From Nitrososphaerota archaeon (lineage in GTDB: Archaea > Thermoproteota > Nitrososphaeria > Nitrososphaerales > CADDZS01): a stretch of 64,000 nt of DNA. Both the position numbers and the translations under genes were made by a program. The notes beneath the pieces are model-generated. The model was given only the letters and a program-made list of their open reading frames with translations. It had not been told where the DNA came from and did not search any database. The number at the start of each line of letters is the position of its first letter. Within the stretch, counting starts at the first letter, position 1. The DNA is taken from contig JAJPHP010000025.1 of the NCBI GenBank assembly GCA_021325255.1, forward strand, positions 1 through 64,000. Reading direction: 5' to 3'. This document shows, one piece after another, positions 33,751 through 43,483 of the stretch.

Positions 33751-34410
33751 ACAGAATTAGGGCAATCATGGTGCATCACACTAGGTTCTGAACAAAGTCT
33801 TGCCTGTGAGAAGATCGAGGTAAAGCTTGTGCGTAATTTGTTAAGTTAACGGGGGGAGCGGTCGGCATATTCGTTTCATTTCCGCTTCTCAAATGAAACT
33901 AATCAAGACTTCTGTTGGAGACATTCGCTAACCTGATCTTACAAGCAATTCATGGAATTCATGCGGATCCAAGTGGGCCTTAATATCGGGTTCCACTTCT
34001 TCGAGAGGCTCGCGTCCCACCTTTGCGAGCAGTCTTTAATGAGAAGCTCAAAAAAAAGCCGATCATACAGTTGATTCTAAAGCCGCATCTTTCCGTCTCT
34101 CGGCTATGAGATTTCATCAGCAAGTTTAGACTCGATGACTAACTTGCGTTCGATTTCCTTTCCACCTTTGTTTCATTCTCAATCGTTCGCACGCGTGGCT
34201 TACTCATAATATTTGAATTTCCCGACTTCATCTATTAGCGCGACTCAAACTTTTTTAACTAACTAACATAGGCCACTTGCACTTGAATCTAATTTTCTTA
34301 ACCAATTCCTTCTCAGCACGCACGGTGCTGGTTGATCAGATTTTGCAGGCCCTTCATACTCGCACGCAATACTGCATACTAGAAAAGAAAACTGTGGTGT
34401 TCCAAAAGAA
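33751..34410. other. gap upstream of the NrdD-like regulator candidate
   Basis: About 660 bases, AT-rich, with no gene seen. It contains a 6-bp inverted repeat at 34314-34330 and TATA-like TTTTTTAACTAAC near 34250. Confidence 0.4.
34314..34330. promoter_or_regulatory. inverted repeat upstream of the HTH-ATP-cone gene
   Basis: CAGCAC and GTGCTG are exact inverted copies with a 5-base spacer, 80 bases before the TTG start at 34411. It is a possible operator for the HTH protein itself. I did not find the same word before nrdJ. Confidence 0.4.
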
Positions 34411-36510
34411 TTGAGCGCACCCAGAAGGGTCAGAACCATCTACTCAGTCATCGCTTCGCCGAACCGGCTGGATATCCTGAGGATCCTAAATTCAAAGGGA
34501 CCGCTGAGTTACTCCGAGCTAAAGACGCTCGCGGGTTTCAAGTCAAAGAAAGAGTCGGGCAAGTTCGCATATCACCTCCGCAAGCTCGTCAAGCAGACAC
34601 TAATCTCTCTGAACCGGGCAGAGAGAAAGTACACCGTCACAAACCTGGGGAGACTGGTCCTGAACCTCACGCGCCAGATAGAGGAGCAATCAATGCTCGA
34701 GTCGGGCAAGCTCTACGTGCGCAGTTCAAGACAAGCGATGGAAGAGTTCAATGCAGACAAGATCCTCCAGTCTCTGGTCAAAGAAGCGGGCATGCCCGTC
34801 GAGATTGCGCAAAAGATAGCGAGCGAAACAGAGGCCCGAGTATACAAGTTCCAGACCGCTTATCTGACCGCGCCACTGATAAGGGAGATTGTCAACGCGA
34901 TTCTGATTGAGCACGGATACGAGGAGTACAGGCACAAGCTGACGAGGCTCGGCTTGCCCGTTGCTGACGTCAGCGAGCTCATACTGAAGGCTGCGGAGAG
35001 CACAGAGTCGATAGAAAATGTCCTCTCGAAAACTTCGGCTAGAGTTTTCGCTGAATATGCAATGCTGACAAAGATACCTAGAGACGTCTCCGACGCGCAT
35101 CTCTCCGGAGATCTGCACATTTCGAACTTAGGTGCTTGGAGCTTGATGCCAGACACGCTGTACTTTGACCTCAACACTCTCTACACAAATCCACTGGTGC
35201 TCGGGAGCAAGATGGTGCACGTCCCCCGCCTTGATTCGATCAAGAGCTTTGATTCAGCGCTTGAGACTCTGGAACTGATCGCCAGCTTGCTGTCTAGGGA
35301 GGTTTCAAATGAAGTATGCTTTGATAATCTGATTCCATTCCTCTGCAAGCTATTCGCTCCACGCTCGCAGGATGAGCAAGTCAAGCTCTTCTCGCGGATC
35401 CTGACAGCGATCTCCTCGGCAACGCCGGGACGCAAAGCCGGGGCTGTGACTTTCAGGATTGGCGACCCAGCTAGGGACGAGGATGTCTCGACTCAGCTAG
35501 AACTGAGAGAGTCTTTGATCACTGCTTATGCAAAGTTTGCTTCGGTTGTGCCAGTGCCGACGATTAACCTTGTTGTCAATCCGGGCCGATACTTTGATCG
35601 GAGGGTCATAGAGGGAATGGCGCGAGTGATTTCCGAAGGTGGAGACATTGCGCTCGAGTCGGACGGTAAGTATACGTTCTCTGGGTTTAGGTTGGGTTCT
35701 ATCGCGGGCATGGAAGATGGCGGGGTGTCGGATGGAGTCGCGTTGCTTCACAACCTTACTGTAAACCTACCCAGGTTGGCGTACGAATCAAACAGGGACG
35801 AGACATACTTCAGGGCAAAGCTCGCCCTTGTGATCCAGACCGCGGTAAACGCTCTTTCTAAGAGGAAGGAACAGGTTGTGGAAAGCCTGAGGCTTGGTCT
35901 CCTGCCCACGGTGTCGCAGCTGCCAATCGTTTCCTCGATAGAGGACCTCCCGCTGGTTGTCAACCTTGCTGGCCTCAATGAAGCCATATCCAGTCTCGTG
36001 GGCGACAAGCAGGAATCGCCCTCAAGGCAGGAAATCGCGCTCAAGACGCTCGAAACCGGAAGCAAGGTTGTCTCAGAAAAGGCGTCAAAGGTCGGGCAGA
36101 AGGGGTTTGTCTCGCTTGTGCGTCTGGAGGGGCAGTCGAGGCTCGCCGAGGCCGACTCTGAGAGGTTTGGGAGGGCGCAGGAACTAAGGGGTAGAGGATA
36201 CAGCGCAGGTATGACGATTCTCGCAGATCACTTCGACAACCAGGAGGTCGTCCGCTCGGTCTCTGAATTATGCAAGGCCGCGAGCGGTGGTTGCACTGTG
36301 GCATTCGAATTTCCAAGGGAGCTCGGCAACGAACAACAACATTTGAACTTTAGTAACATACTTACTGGCGTTTCGGGCAAGCTTCCTTTTGCAAGATTTT
36401 CAAGAAATCCCGACATTTGCAAGAAATGTGGATTGAAGGTGTTTGTCGGAGGAAGATGCGCGAACTGCAGATCCACTTCGCTCATTCCGCAAACACTAGT
36501 TGTAGCTTGA
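34411..36510 (+). CDS. HTH plus ATP-cone plus NrdD-like protein without glycyl-radical motif
   Basis: The 699-residue protein has four parts. Residues 1-85 are an ArsR-like winged helix (NRLDILRILNSKGPLSYSEL). Residues about 100-190 are an ATP-cone (FNADKILQSLVKEAGM, then LTAPLIREIVNAIL). The body resembles anaerobic ribonucleotide reductase NrdD (DAHLSGDLHISNLGAWSLM, LVVNPGRYFDRR). The C-terminus is a zinc ribbon (CKKCGLKVFVGGRCANC). The glycyl-radical segment expected at the end of NrdD is absent; the tail is TSLIPQTLVVA. With an HTH in front, I infer a nucleotide-sensing regulator built on an NrdD fold, probably of the nrdJ gene 801 bases downstream. The start is TTG (TTGAGC). Confidence 0.8.
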   Translation: MSAPRRVRTIYSVIASPNRLDILRILNSKGPLSYSELKTLAGFKSKKESGKFAYHLRKLVKQTLISLNRAERKYTVTNLGRLVLNLTRQIEEQSMLESGKLYVRSSRQAMEEFNADKILQSLVKEAGMPVEIAQKIASETEARVYKFQTAYLTAPLIREIVNAILIEHGYEEYRHKLTRLGLPVADVSELILKAAESTESIENVLSKTSARVFAEYAMLTKIPRDVSDAHLSGDLHISNLGAWSLMPDTLYFDLNTLYTNPLVLGSKMVHVPRLDSIKSFDSALETLELIASLLSREVSNEVCFDNLIPFLCKLFAPRSQDEQVKLFSRILTAISSATPGRKAGAVTFRIGDPARDEDVSTQLELRESLITAYAKFASVVPVPTINLVVNPGRYFDRRVIEGMARVISEGGDIALESDGKYTFSGFRLGSIAGMEDGGVSDGVALLHNLTVNLPRLAYESNRDETYFRAKLALVIQTAVNALSKRKEQVVESLRLGLLPTVSQLPIVSSIEDLPLVVNLAGLNEAISSLVGDKQESPSRQEIALKTLETGSKVVSEKASKVGQKGFVSLVRLEGQSRLAEADSERFGRAQELRGRGYSAGMTILADHFDNQEVVRSVSELCKAASGGCTVAFEFPRELGNEQQHLNFSNILTGVSGKLPFARFSRNPDICKKCGLKVFVGGRCANCRSTSLIPQTLVVA

Positions 36511-37311
36511 AATCGCAAACTCGCTGCACTAGTGGGCTTTGGACTAAGAGCCCGAATCTGTACGGGTATCAGGTAGATTGAATGATAGCAAAGAAACTAG
36601 GAATGAAAAGTTAAGGGAGTATCTTAAAGCTCACTTCCCTCTTTTTTCGCTTCCCTGTTTTCCTTTGTTGAGTAGAGTTGGAGTACTCTGAATTTTTTTT
36701 CGGCGGCCTATACATCTTTCCATCGCAATTTTCTTGCGGGCGTTCTTTGTCGTTGTGAAAAGTTTTGGACATCTATCACGGAATTTCGCTGTTGGCTACT
36801 GTCAAAACTAATTTACAATAATTTTGAACTCGACGCGGTTCTTCTAGAGTCCCGCACGTAAATCGCTTAATGTTAAATATTCTACTACCGAGTTACGCAT
36901 GCACATAGAAAATAAGAGAAAGAGAAAGACGAACGAAGGGGAACAACGAAGTAGCAGGCAAGAAAAACCAAGGACAAAGTGAGGAAAAGTCTTACCGATT
37001 AACCACGTATCGACGAATGGAAGAACTGAAGAATTCGTTTGTGAATACGTGCTCAGAGCCATCTATCGCGAGCATGCGATATTCCGGAGCAGTCCCTCTA
37101 GTAAGGGATATTCAGCTAGTGGATACTGAGGAGAGGCATGTGTTGATTTTTTCCCTTGGGAATTCGGTGCGAAACTAGCAACTTGATATAGCCGTCTTAC
37201 CTTATCTTTCATCTTCATCTTCTTCTCGAAAACTGCGTGCGGCACGCTGGCAACGAAACGAAATCAAAGTCAGGAATATTTGAAACTGGGAACAAATGAG
37301 CGAGGTTTGAT
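36511..37311. other. 800-bp gap upstream of nrdJ
   Basis: An AT-rich stretch without a convincing gene. It has T-rich tracts near 36690 and a small inverted repeat ATCGC/GCGAT near 37066-37081. It must hold the nrdJ promoter and any binding sites for its regulator. Confidence 0.45.
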
Positions 37312-39633
37312 TTGAGCAAAGTGGAGACCAATTCGATCGACGATAGGGTGGCGGAGGAAGTGGAGGATGTTCGCGAGGTTGCAAGCGAACTGGAACAAAT
37401 AGTTGCCCCCATTGAACTACCAAAGGCGACTCTGGACTTCTTCAACAACGACGAGCTGAGGGCCAGGGTTTTCTACGAGAAGTACGCTTTGAAGGACAGG
37501 GACGGCATCGTCGTTGAAAAGACTCCGGCCGACATGTGGGCCCGCGTGGCCAGGGAACTAGCCTCCGTCGAGGAAACTGAGGAGAAGAGGAGCGAGTGGA
37601 CAAAGAAATTCTACTGGCTGCTGGAAAACTTCCGCTTCGTACCTGGGGGGAGGATAATGTTCGGCGCGGGGCAGCCCAGGAGGTCTACGCTTCTCAACTG
37701 CTACTACCTCCCCATCAAAAATGACTCTCTTGAGAGCATTTTTGAGTTTTGCAAGGAGGCGGGGAGGACTTACTCTTACGGCGGTGGAGTGGGTACCGAC
37801 ATTTCAGTCCTTCGACCGAAGGGCTCGCCGGTGAACAACTCTGCTGTTGTATCAACGGGCTCAGTTTCTTTTATGGAACTTTTTTCGATAACCACTGGGA
37901 CGATCGGCCAGGCCGGAAGGCGTGGCGCGCTAATGATTACGATTCACGTCGATCATCCGGACGTTGTGGACTTTATCGACGTAAAGCGCGACCTGTCCAA
38001 GGTCAACCATGCCAACATCAGCGTCTGTATCACTGACGCCTTCATGCAGGCGGTGGAGAAGGACGACAACTTTGCACTCTCCTTCAAAAATGAAAAGGCT
38101 GACATGAAGAGGGTGGTGAGGGCGCGCGACCTCTGGGACAAGCTCGTGAAGTCTGCATGGGAGTCCGCGGAGCCAGGAATTATATTCTGGGACAACGTGA
38201 AGAATGAGTCTCCGACAGAGTACAATGGAATGGAGGTCCACGGATTCAATCCGTGCTCCGAGCAGTGCCTCGAGGATTACGGCTGCTGCTGTCTTGGAAA
38301 CATCAACCTCTCGGCCTTCGTGGTCGACGAGTTCTCCGACAGGGCAAGGATTGATTGGAGAAACATGGAAAAGGCGCTACGCTACGCGACTAGGTTTCTC
38401 GACAACGTCCTTGACTACAACAAGGACAAGCACCCTCTCGAAGCTCAGACGAAAGCCTCGATGTGGTCGAGGAGAATCGGGGTTGGATTCACGGGACTCG
38501 CCGACATGCTGATCAAGCTCAACCTGAAGTACGACTCGCAGCAATCTGTCAAGTTCATCGACAGGATGTTCGAGAAGATCAAGAACATTTGCTACGACGA
38601 GAGCTGCAACATTGCCGTCGAGAAGGGGCCTGCTCCGGCATTCATTGCAGAGAAGCACCTCTCGAGGCCGTTCGTCCAGCGCCTAGATCCGCAGGTCAAG
38701 CAAAAGATCGCGTCCGGAGGAGTGAGGAACTCCTGCGTACTCACAGTGCCGCCGGTGGGAAGCGGTGCAATACTCGCAGGCACAACCTCGGGGATTGAGC
38801 CAATCTTCGCGCTGAGCTACGTGCGAAAGAGCAAGTCGCTCTCGGGCGGAGAGTTCAAGGTTTACCACCCGCTCGTCCAGGAGTACATGAAGCGCTTTGG
38901 CATCGCCGCTGAGAACGCGCTCCCCGACATCTTCGTCACGGCCCACAACATAAAGGCGGAGTTCAGGGTGCAGATGCAGGGGACGATCCAGAAGCACATC
39001 GACTCGAGCATCTCGAGCACGGTCAACATACCAAAGGAGGCGACCGTGCAGGACGTCAAGGACATTTACTTCCAGGCCTGGAGGGCGGGCTGTAAGGGAA
39101 TCACGGTCTACAGGGAGGGAGCTAGGGAGGGGATCCTGCTCACCAATGCAGAGGCCGCGAGCCAGCACAAGGGTAGCGCCGGAAAGGCGCAAAAGTACGA
39201 GCGCCCGAAGGTACTGAGCGGCCAGACAATCAAGATGAAGATTCCTCAGGGGAGCCTATACGTCACGGCGAACAAGAACGGGGACGACATCGTCCGGGAG
39301 ACGTTTGTGACTTTGGGCAAGTCAGGAGGAGACGAAAAGGCAGACGCCGAAGCGATCGGCAGACTCATCAGCCTCTACCTTCAACACGGGGGTAACCTGC
39401 AGGAAGTGATCCACACGCTGAAGGGGATCCAGGGAAGGGACGTATCATGGGACAACGGGAAGCAACTCCTCTCTGTTCCGGACGCCGTGGCAAAGGCACT
39501 CGAGGAGATATTGGGCCGCACAATAGCAGTGGAGCCCGAGATGAAGCACTGCCCAGACTGCGGCGAGGCCTCCATAATCTTCGAGAATGGTTGTTACAGG
39601 TGCACAAGTTGCGGCTACTCAAAGTGTAACTAG
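37312..39633 (+). CDS. nrdJ: adenosylcobalamin-dependent (class II) ribonucleotide reductase
   Basis: The enzyme reduces ribonucleotides to deoxyribonucleotides using a B12 radical. The 773-residue protein has the first redox Cys in STLLNCYY (residue 130), the loop SYGGGVGTD, the thiyl-radical motif NPCSEQ with the neighbouring Glu, and the C-terminal redox tail with CPDCGE and CYRCTSCGYSKC. The TSCD domain typical of this NrdJ group precedes the tail. The N-terminus (MSKVETNSIDD) has no ATP-cone, so the allosteric activity site is not in the enzyme itself. The start is TTG (TTGAGC). The gene upstream carries an ATP-cone and may supply control. Confidence 0.96.
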   Translation: MSKVETNSIDDRVAEEVEDVREVASELEQIVAPIELPKATLDFFNNDELRARVFYEKYALKDRDGIVVEKTPADMWARVARELASVEETEEKRSEWTKKFYWLLENFRFVPGGRIMFGAGQPRRSTLLNCYYLPIKNDSLESIFEFCKEAGRTYSYGGGVGTDISVLRPKGSPVNNSAVVSTGSVSFMELFSITTGTIGQAGRRGALMITIHVDHPDVVDFIDVKRDLSKVNHANISVCITDAFMQAVEKDDNFALSFKNEKADMKRVVRARDLWDKLVKSAWESAEPGIIFWDNVKNESPTEYNGMEVHGFNPCSEQCLEDYGCCCLGNINLSAFVVDEFSDRARIDWRNMEKALRYATRFLDNVLDYNKDKHPLEAQTKASMWSRRIGVGFTGLADMLIKLNLKYDSQQSVKFIDRMFEKIKNICYDESCNIAVEKGPAPAFIAEKHLSRPFVQRLDPQVKQKIASGGVRNSCVLTVPPVGSGAILAGTTSGIEPIFALSYVRKSKSLSGGEFKVYHPLVQEYMKRFGIAAENALPDIFVTAHNIKAEFRVQMQGTIQKHIDSSISSTVNIPKEATVQDVKDIYFQAWRAGCKGITVYREGAREGILLTNAEAASQHKGSAGKAQKYERPKVLSGQTIKMKIPQGSLYVTANKNGDDIVRETFVTLGKSGGDEKADAEAIGRLISLYLQHGGNLQEVIHTLKGIQGRDVSWDNGKQLLSVPDAVAKALEEILGRTIAVEPEMKHCPDCGEASIIFENGCYRCTSCGYSKCN

Positions 39634-39722
39634 AATAACGTGCGAAATATCCGAAGCTGGGCGAGCTGGAACAGGAGCGCTCGCCCTCACAACCACTCTT
39701 TCAAACCGCTTAAGCATTTTTG

Positions 39723-40652
39723 TTAGGCGTTCAGGATAAGGGAGAGCAGTGCCGCCCTAACTGTTCGACCATACTGCATCTGCTTGAAATACCTCGCCTG
39801 CTTTGTCGAGTCAACGTCGGGGCGAATCTCGTCGACGCGCGGGAGGGGATGCATGACAATCGCATCGCTCTTCATCTTCTCAACCTGAGCCGCGTCGATG
39901 TAGTACGACCCTCGGACTTTTTCATACTCCTGTTCGTCAGGGAACCTCTCTCTTTGGATGCGCGTCATGTAAAGGACATCGAGGTTCGGGAGGATGGAGT
40001 GGAGGTCCTCGAACTCTCTTATCTCTATGGACCTTGAAGAGCCGGCCACCTTTATCTGCTCAATGTCGTGCGCGGCTTCCTGCCTTATCTTAAGAGTCGG
40101 CGGGGCCACGAGGTCAACCTCGACGTTGTACTTTGCGAGGCCGTAGATCAGCGAGTAAACAGTTCTGCCGTACTTCAGGTCCCCCACGATGCCGACTCGC
40201 AGACCGTCGATCTGCTTTTTCTCTTTCAAAATTGTGTACAGATCAAGCATCGCTTGGGTGGGGTGCTCCTCAGTGCCAGTTCCTCCGCTTATGACAGGCT
40301 TCAATGCGATCTCGGCCGCAAATCGTGCTGCTCCCTCGTAGAGATGGCGCAAGACGAGGACATCGGCGTTTGCTTCTACGACGCGCACCGTGTCAGCAAG
40401 CGATTCGCCCTTTTCGATCGATGTGGTCTTCGTCTCGCTGAAACCCACGGAGGTTCCGCCAATTGAAGCCATTGCGGATTCGAAACTGAGCCTTGTGCGC
40501 GTGCTAGGCTCGAAGAACATGATGCCGAGAATCCGTCCTTCTCCCAGCGCGACCCGCTCCCTGTACTTCATCGATAGTATCTTATCTGCGGTGGAGAAGA
40601 GGAGGTCTAGCTCCTCGCGGGCAAAGTCCTTCATGGAAAGAATGTCTCGCAT
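39723..40652 (-). CDS. pyrB: aspartate carbamoyltransferase catalytic subunit
   Basis: PyrB joins carbamoyl phosphate and aspartate, the first committed step of pyrimidine synthesis. From the ATG at 40652 (MRDILSMKDF) it has 309 residues, the usual length. Signatures are FFEPSTRTRLSFE for carbamoyl phosphate, the HPTQAMLDLYT loop and MHPLPRVDEI. A longer frame to 40766 adds 38 unrelated residues, so the internal ATG is preferred. No pyrI regulatory gene is adjacent, which differs from the common archaeal pyrBI pair. Confidence 0.95.
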   Translation of the reverse strand: MRDILSMKDFAREELDLLFSTADKILSMKYRERVALGEGRILGIMFFEPSTRTRLSFESAMASIGGTSVGFSETKTTSIEKGESLADTVRVVEANADVLVLRHLYEGAARFAAEIALKPVISGGTGTEEHPTQAMLDLYTILKEKKQIDGLRVGIVGDLKYGRTVYSLIYGLAKYNVEVDLVAPPTLKIRQEAAHDIEQIKVAGSSRSIEIREFEDLHSILPNLDVLYMTRIQRERFPDEQEYEKVRGSYYIDAAQVEKMKSDAIVMHPLPRVDEIRPDVDSTKQARYFKQMQYGRTVRAALLSLILNA

Positions 40653-40959
40653 GTAAAAGGGGTTTGGCAAGGGGAGAAAAAGTCGGACCGAGTTCCTTTT
40701 CCCCGCTCCCGAGATATTAAAAGGCATGCGGGAGGATGAAAGAGCCAAGTTCGAATCAGCATGCAACGCGCAGTCTCCACTGCGTCCTAGTTGATCAGAA
40801 GCGAGTGTATTCGAAAGTATATAGATGCAGGGTGCGGATAACCATCAAACAGGAGAAAGAGAAGAAATTCCTCTCCGTTATTGATACCATCATCCTAGAA
40901 TTTTGAAAGAAATCTGTTGTGAAAGTCGAGCTTTTTTCGGGCGGGTTACAACCAAATAA
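40653..40959. other. divergent promoter gap between pyrB and the PhoU-like gene
   Basis: About 300 bases. The plus strand reads GATATTAAAAGG at 40714-40725, which on the minus strand gives a TTTTAATATC box about 65 bases before the pyrB start. No gene is seen. Confidence 0.4.
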
Positions 40960-41643
40960 TTGAGCGAAAAGAATCCGGTGCAAACCGCTGGGAAGCTGAT
41001 TGAGGGGTTGATTTCCCTCTCGGAGGAGGTGGTGGAAATGTCCGGCCTTCTCGCCCGGGTCACGGCTGCAATTGAATCCAGAGACGAGCTGCGGACGAGG
41101 AAGATACTAGCTGACATTATTGCGAGAGAGGATAAAGCTGACTCGCTCTTCGAAGACGTTGCAACAAGAATAATGGAGGCCGATCTTGCGAGCGAGGCGG
41201 AGTCAGACCGACTGCTCGGCATCGCAAAAAATCTTGATCGGATCTCGGATCTGATTGGAAGAACTGCCCTACTCTTCAACTACCTCTCCTCGTTTTCAAG
41301 CTCAGAGATGTTCGAGCTCCTCGGCGCCGGGACCGCGCAGGTCAACCTGATCTCGTCAGACCTTATGTCTGTGCTCCGATTTCTAGACAAGGATCCGAGG
41401 AAGGTCAGGGAGATATGCGGAAGGGTATCGGGAAGGGAGAAGGTCCTGGACGGACTTAGAGGGAGGTTCAACTCTTACGCAATTCAGAAGATGGGCAAGT
41501 CCGAGTACAGGATATGGCTCAAGGACATATTCTCCCACCTTGACGAGATTGCTGACACCGCAAGGGATATGACGGTCACGCTGAGGGTGACGGCAATACA
41601 GGTCGAGAAGCAGAGGAGCGCAAAGAAATCGGCAACAAAGTAG
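40960..41643 (+). CDS. DUF47/PhoU-like protein
   Basis: The 227-residue protein is all-helical with the PhoU-like pattern of two three-helix repeats. REDKADSLFEDVATRIME is the E/D-x-x-x-D-x-metal-binding type motif and KNLDRISDLIGRTALLFNY the conserved helix in the first half; DIFSHLDEIADTARDMTV is the matching helix in the second. DUF47 proteins usually accompany Pit phosphate transporters, but no transporter is adjacent here. It starts with TTG (TTGAGC). Confidence 0.85.
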   Translation: MSEKNPVQTAGKLIEGLISLSEEVVEMSGLLARVTAAIESRDELRTRKILADIIAREDKADSLFEDVATRIMEADLASEAESDRLLGIAKNLDRISDLIGRTALLFNYLSSFSSSEMFELLGAGTAQVNLISSDLMSVLRFLDKDPRKVREICGRVSGREKVLDGLRGRFNSYAIQKMGKSEYRIWLKDIFSHLDEIADTARDMTVTLRVTAIQVEKQRSAKKSATK

Positions 41644-41905
41644 CAGAAACTTAGAGACTGATTCTCTAATGCGCAGTGTTTTCCTTTTCTTCTACTTTCA
41701 GCAATCCGATATCACGGTCATGGTTTAGGAGTTTTTCTCTTCCTTATAGTCAGGAAACTTCCGAATCTATTTCAAGCGCCTATCTCCAAAGGCTTAAAAC
41801 ATAACCATGAGACAAAATTTTCAATAAAGAAAACTCTCAGACTGCGTCGATTGCAATCTTTCCGCCTGCGGAGAATTGTGTGAATAGGAACAGGAGAAAA
41901 TTCCA

Positions 41906-42955
41906 TTGAGCAAAAGCGTCTATTCAGGAACCAAGGCCTTCGCGGTTCGAGGCGCGCTTCTAAACTACTCAACATTCGACGAACTCGCAGATTCAGACAG
42001 TTTGGATACGTTTGTTTCAAAACTCAAGGGGACCGCATACGGAGACGCCATATCTGATCTGCAAAGGCCGTATGATGCTGTAAGGATTGAGCTGGCGCTG
42101 CAGAGGAGGCTGGCCAAGGTCGCGAGATCAATGATCACGGCGACTTCGAATTCCAAGGTCCTCCAGGCGTACTATTCCAAATTTCTCTCAAACAACCTAA
42201 AGAACATCCTGAAGGGACTGGCACTCGAAAGGAGTTATGAAGATATTTCAAAGTTCGTCGACCTCTACGTCGAGGAGCTCGTGGGGACGAGGGACGTAAT
42301 TGTCAGGGCACTTGCCTCCAAGAGACTCGACGAAGCCGTCTCGGCGTTGCGTAGCACTCAGTACGGCGAGGCCGCCGAAGCTGCGGTAAAGGCATTCCAG
42401 GAAACAAAGAACTTCCAGGTCATCGACCTATACATCGACCGTGCGTACTACAGGAACCTGCTTGCTGCCTTCCTCTCGGAGAGGACAGACAAGCGCGAGC
42501 TTAGGGAGCTGATAGCAGTCGACATTGACGCCTTCAATGTGACTTCCGTACTAAGATCGAGGGAGTGGGGCCTACAGCCGGGGGAGGCTGAGGGGATGAT
42601 AGTCGAACCAGAATTCAGGGTCCCCAAGGAAATCTTAGTCGCGCTTGCGCGTTCGGAGAGTTCAAGCGAATCAATCTCTCAGCTAGAGCGTACGCCCTAT
42701 TCGGGCATAGTGACTCAGCAGGATGCTTCTAATCCGTCTTGGATCGGGGTGCTCGAAGGCAATTTTGAGATACTCAAACTCAGGGCGGCCAGGCGGACGT
42801 TCACCTGGGACATTTTCAGCATCAGCGAGGCGATCGGAATCCTAAAGCTTATCGAATATGAGATCAGGGCGCTCGCCGCGGTCGCATTTGGAATCGAGCA
42901 AAAGATTCCGCGAAGCGAGATTATGCAGAGCCTGTCCTGGTTCAAGCCAGGGTAA
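41906..42955 (+). CDS. atpC: A/V-type ATP synthase subunit C
   Basis: Subunit C is the funnel-shaped protein that links the central stalk of the A/V-type ATP synthase to the membrane rotor. The 349-residue protein is helical and contains the three-fold repeated YSGTKAFAVRGAL, YEDISKFVDLYV and FTWDIFSISEAIGILKLIE blocks. The last, with KLIEYEIRALAAVAFG, is the family's terminal motif. It starts with TTG (TTGAGC). It is separated from the other ATP synthase genes by the minus-strand TFE-Trm56-MBF1 set and the PUA-NAC pair, so the operon is split. Confidence 0.88.
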   Translation: MSKSVYSGTKAFAVRGALLNYSTFDELADSDSLDTFVSKLKGTAYGDAISDLQRPYDAVRIELALQRRLAKVARSMITATSNSKVLQAYYSKFLSNNLKNILKGLALERSYEDISKFVDLYVEELVGTRDVIVRALASKRLDEAVSALRSTQYGEAAEAAVKAFQETKNFQVIDLYIDRAYYRNLLAAFLSERTDKRELRELIAVDIDAFNVTSVLRSREWGLQPGEAEGMIVEPEFRVPKEILVALARSESSSESISQLERTPYSGIVTQQDASNPSWIGVLEGNFEILKLRAARRTFTWDIFSISEAIGILKLIEYEIRALAAVAFGIEQKIPRSEIMQSLSWFKPG

Positions 42956-42960
42956 TGTGA

Positions 42961-43473
42961 TTAGAGCGGTCGCGTTTCGTGCTGCATCTGCCCGATCTTC
43001 CACTCTAGGGCCTGCTTGAACTCTGTGTTGTCGATCAGGTTCAGGTTCTTTCCGCAGGTCGGACACTTGAAGAACGCCTCCATGGCCTCCTCGAAAGTCA
43101 GTTTCTTACAGGTCGGAGTCTCGCAGCTGTAAAACTCGTGCTCCTTCTCATAATCGAGGCGCTGTCTCAGCCTCTCCAGGGCCTTCTTCTTCTGTGTCTC
43201 GATGAAGCCGTCTACTTGGTCTCTTTGGGCCTTCCACCTGTAAACAAACCACCCACGCTTCAAGTCCCTGACTCTTATTCCAGAAATCAGAGAGCGTCCG
43301 AAGAGGTCGTAGAGCGCCTTCCTGACTGAGTTAATCTTCAGCCCTGTTGCGCTCGCAATTTCCTCGTCTGTTGCGTTCTCGTTGTTCAGGAGTGCCCTTG
43401 CTACCTTTACGTAATCCTCTCCGCCCAGGAGGCTCGCAATCTTTACGAAAGAATCTTCATATTCAATTTTCAT
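42961..43473 (-). CDS. tfe: transcription factor E, alpha subunit
   Basis: TFE helps archaeal RNA polymerase open promoters. From the ATG at 43473 (MKIEYEDS) it has 170 residues. The N-terminal winged helix is visible as NATDEEIASATGLKINSVRK, then LKRGWFVYRW. The zinc ribbon is FYSCETPTCKKLTF with FFKCPTCGKNL. It starts 10 bases downstream of the Trm56 stop and ends 5 bases from the convergent atpC stop. Confidence 0.95.
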   Translation of the reverse strand: MKIEYEDSFVKIASLLGGEDYVKVARALLNNENATDEEIASATGLKINSVRKALYDLFGRSLISGIRVRDLKRGWFVYRWKAQRDQVDGFIETQKKKALERLRQRLDYEKEHEFYSCETPTCKKLTFEEAMEAFFKCPTCGKNLNLIDNTEFKQALEWKIGQMQHETRPL

Positions 43474-43483
43474 TTTTGATAAG

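Noticed and set aside
36844..37062. 72-codon hydrophobic minus-strand frame upstream of nrdJ
   Set aside because: AT/pyrimidine bias makes Leu/Phe/Ser-rich translations likely by chance; no further support.
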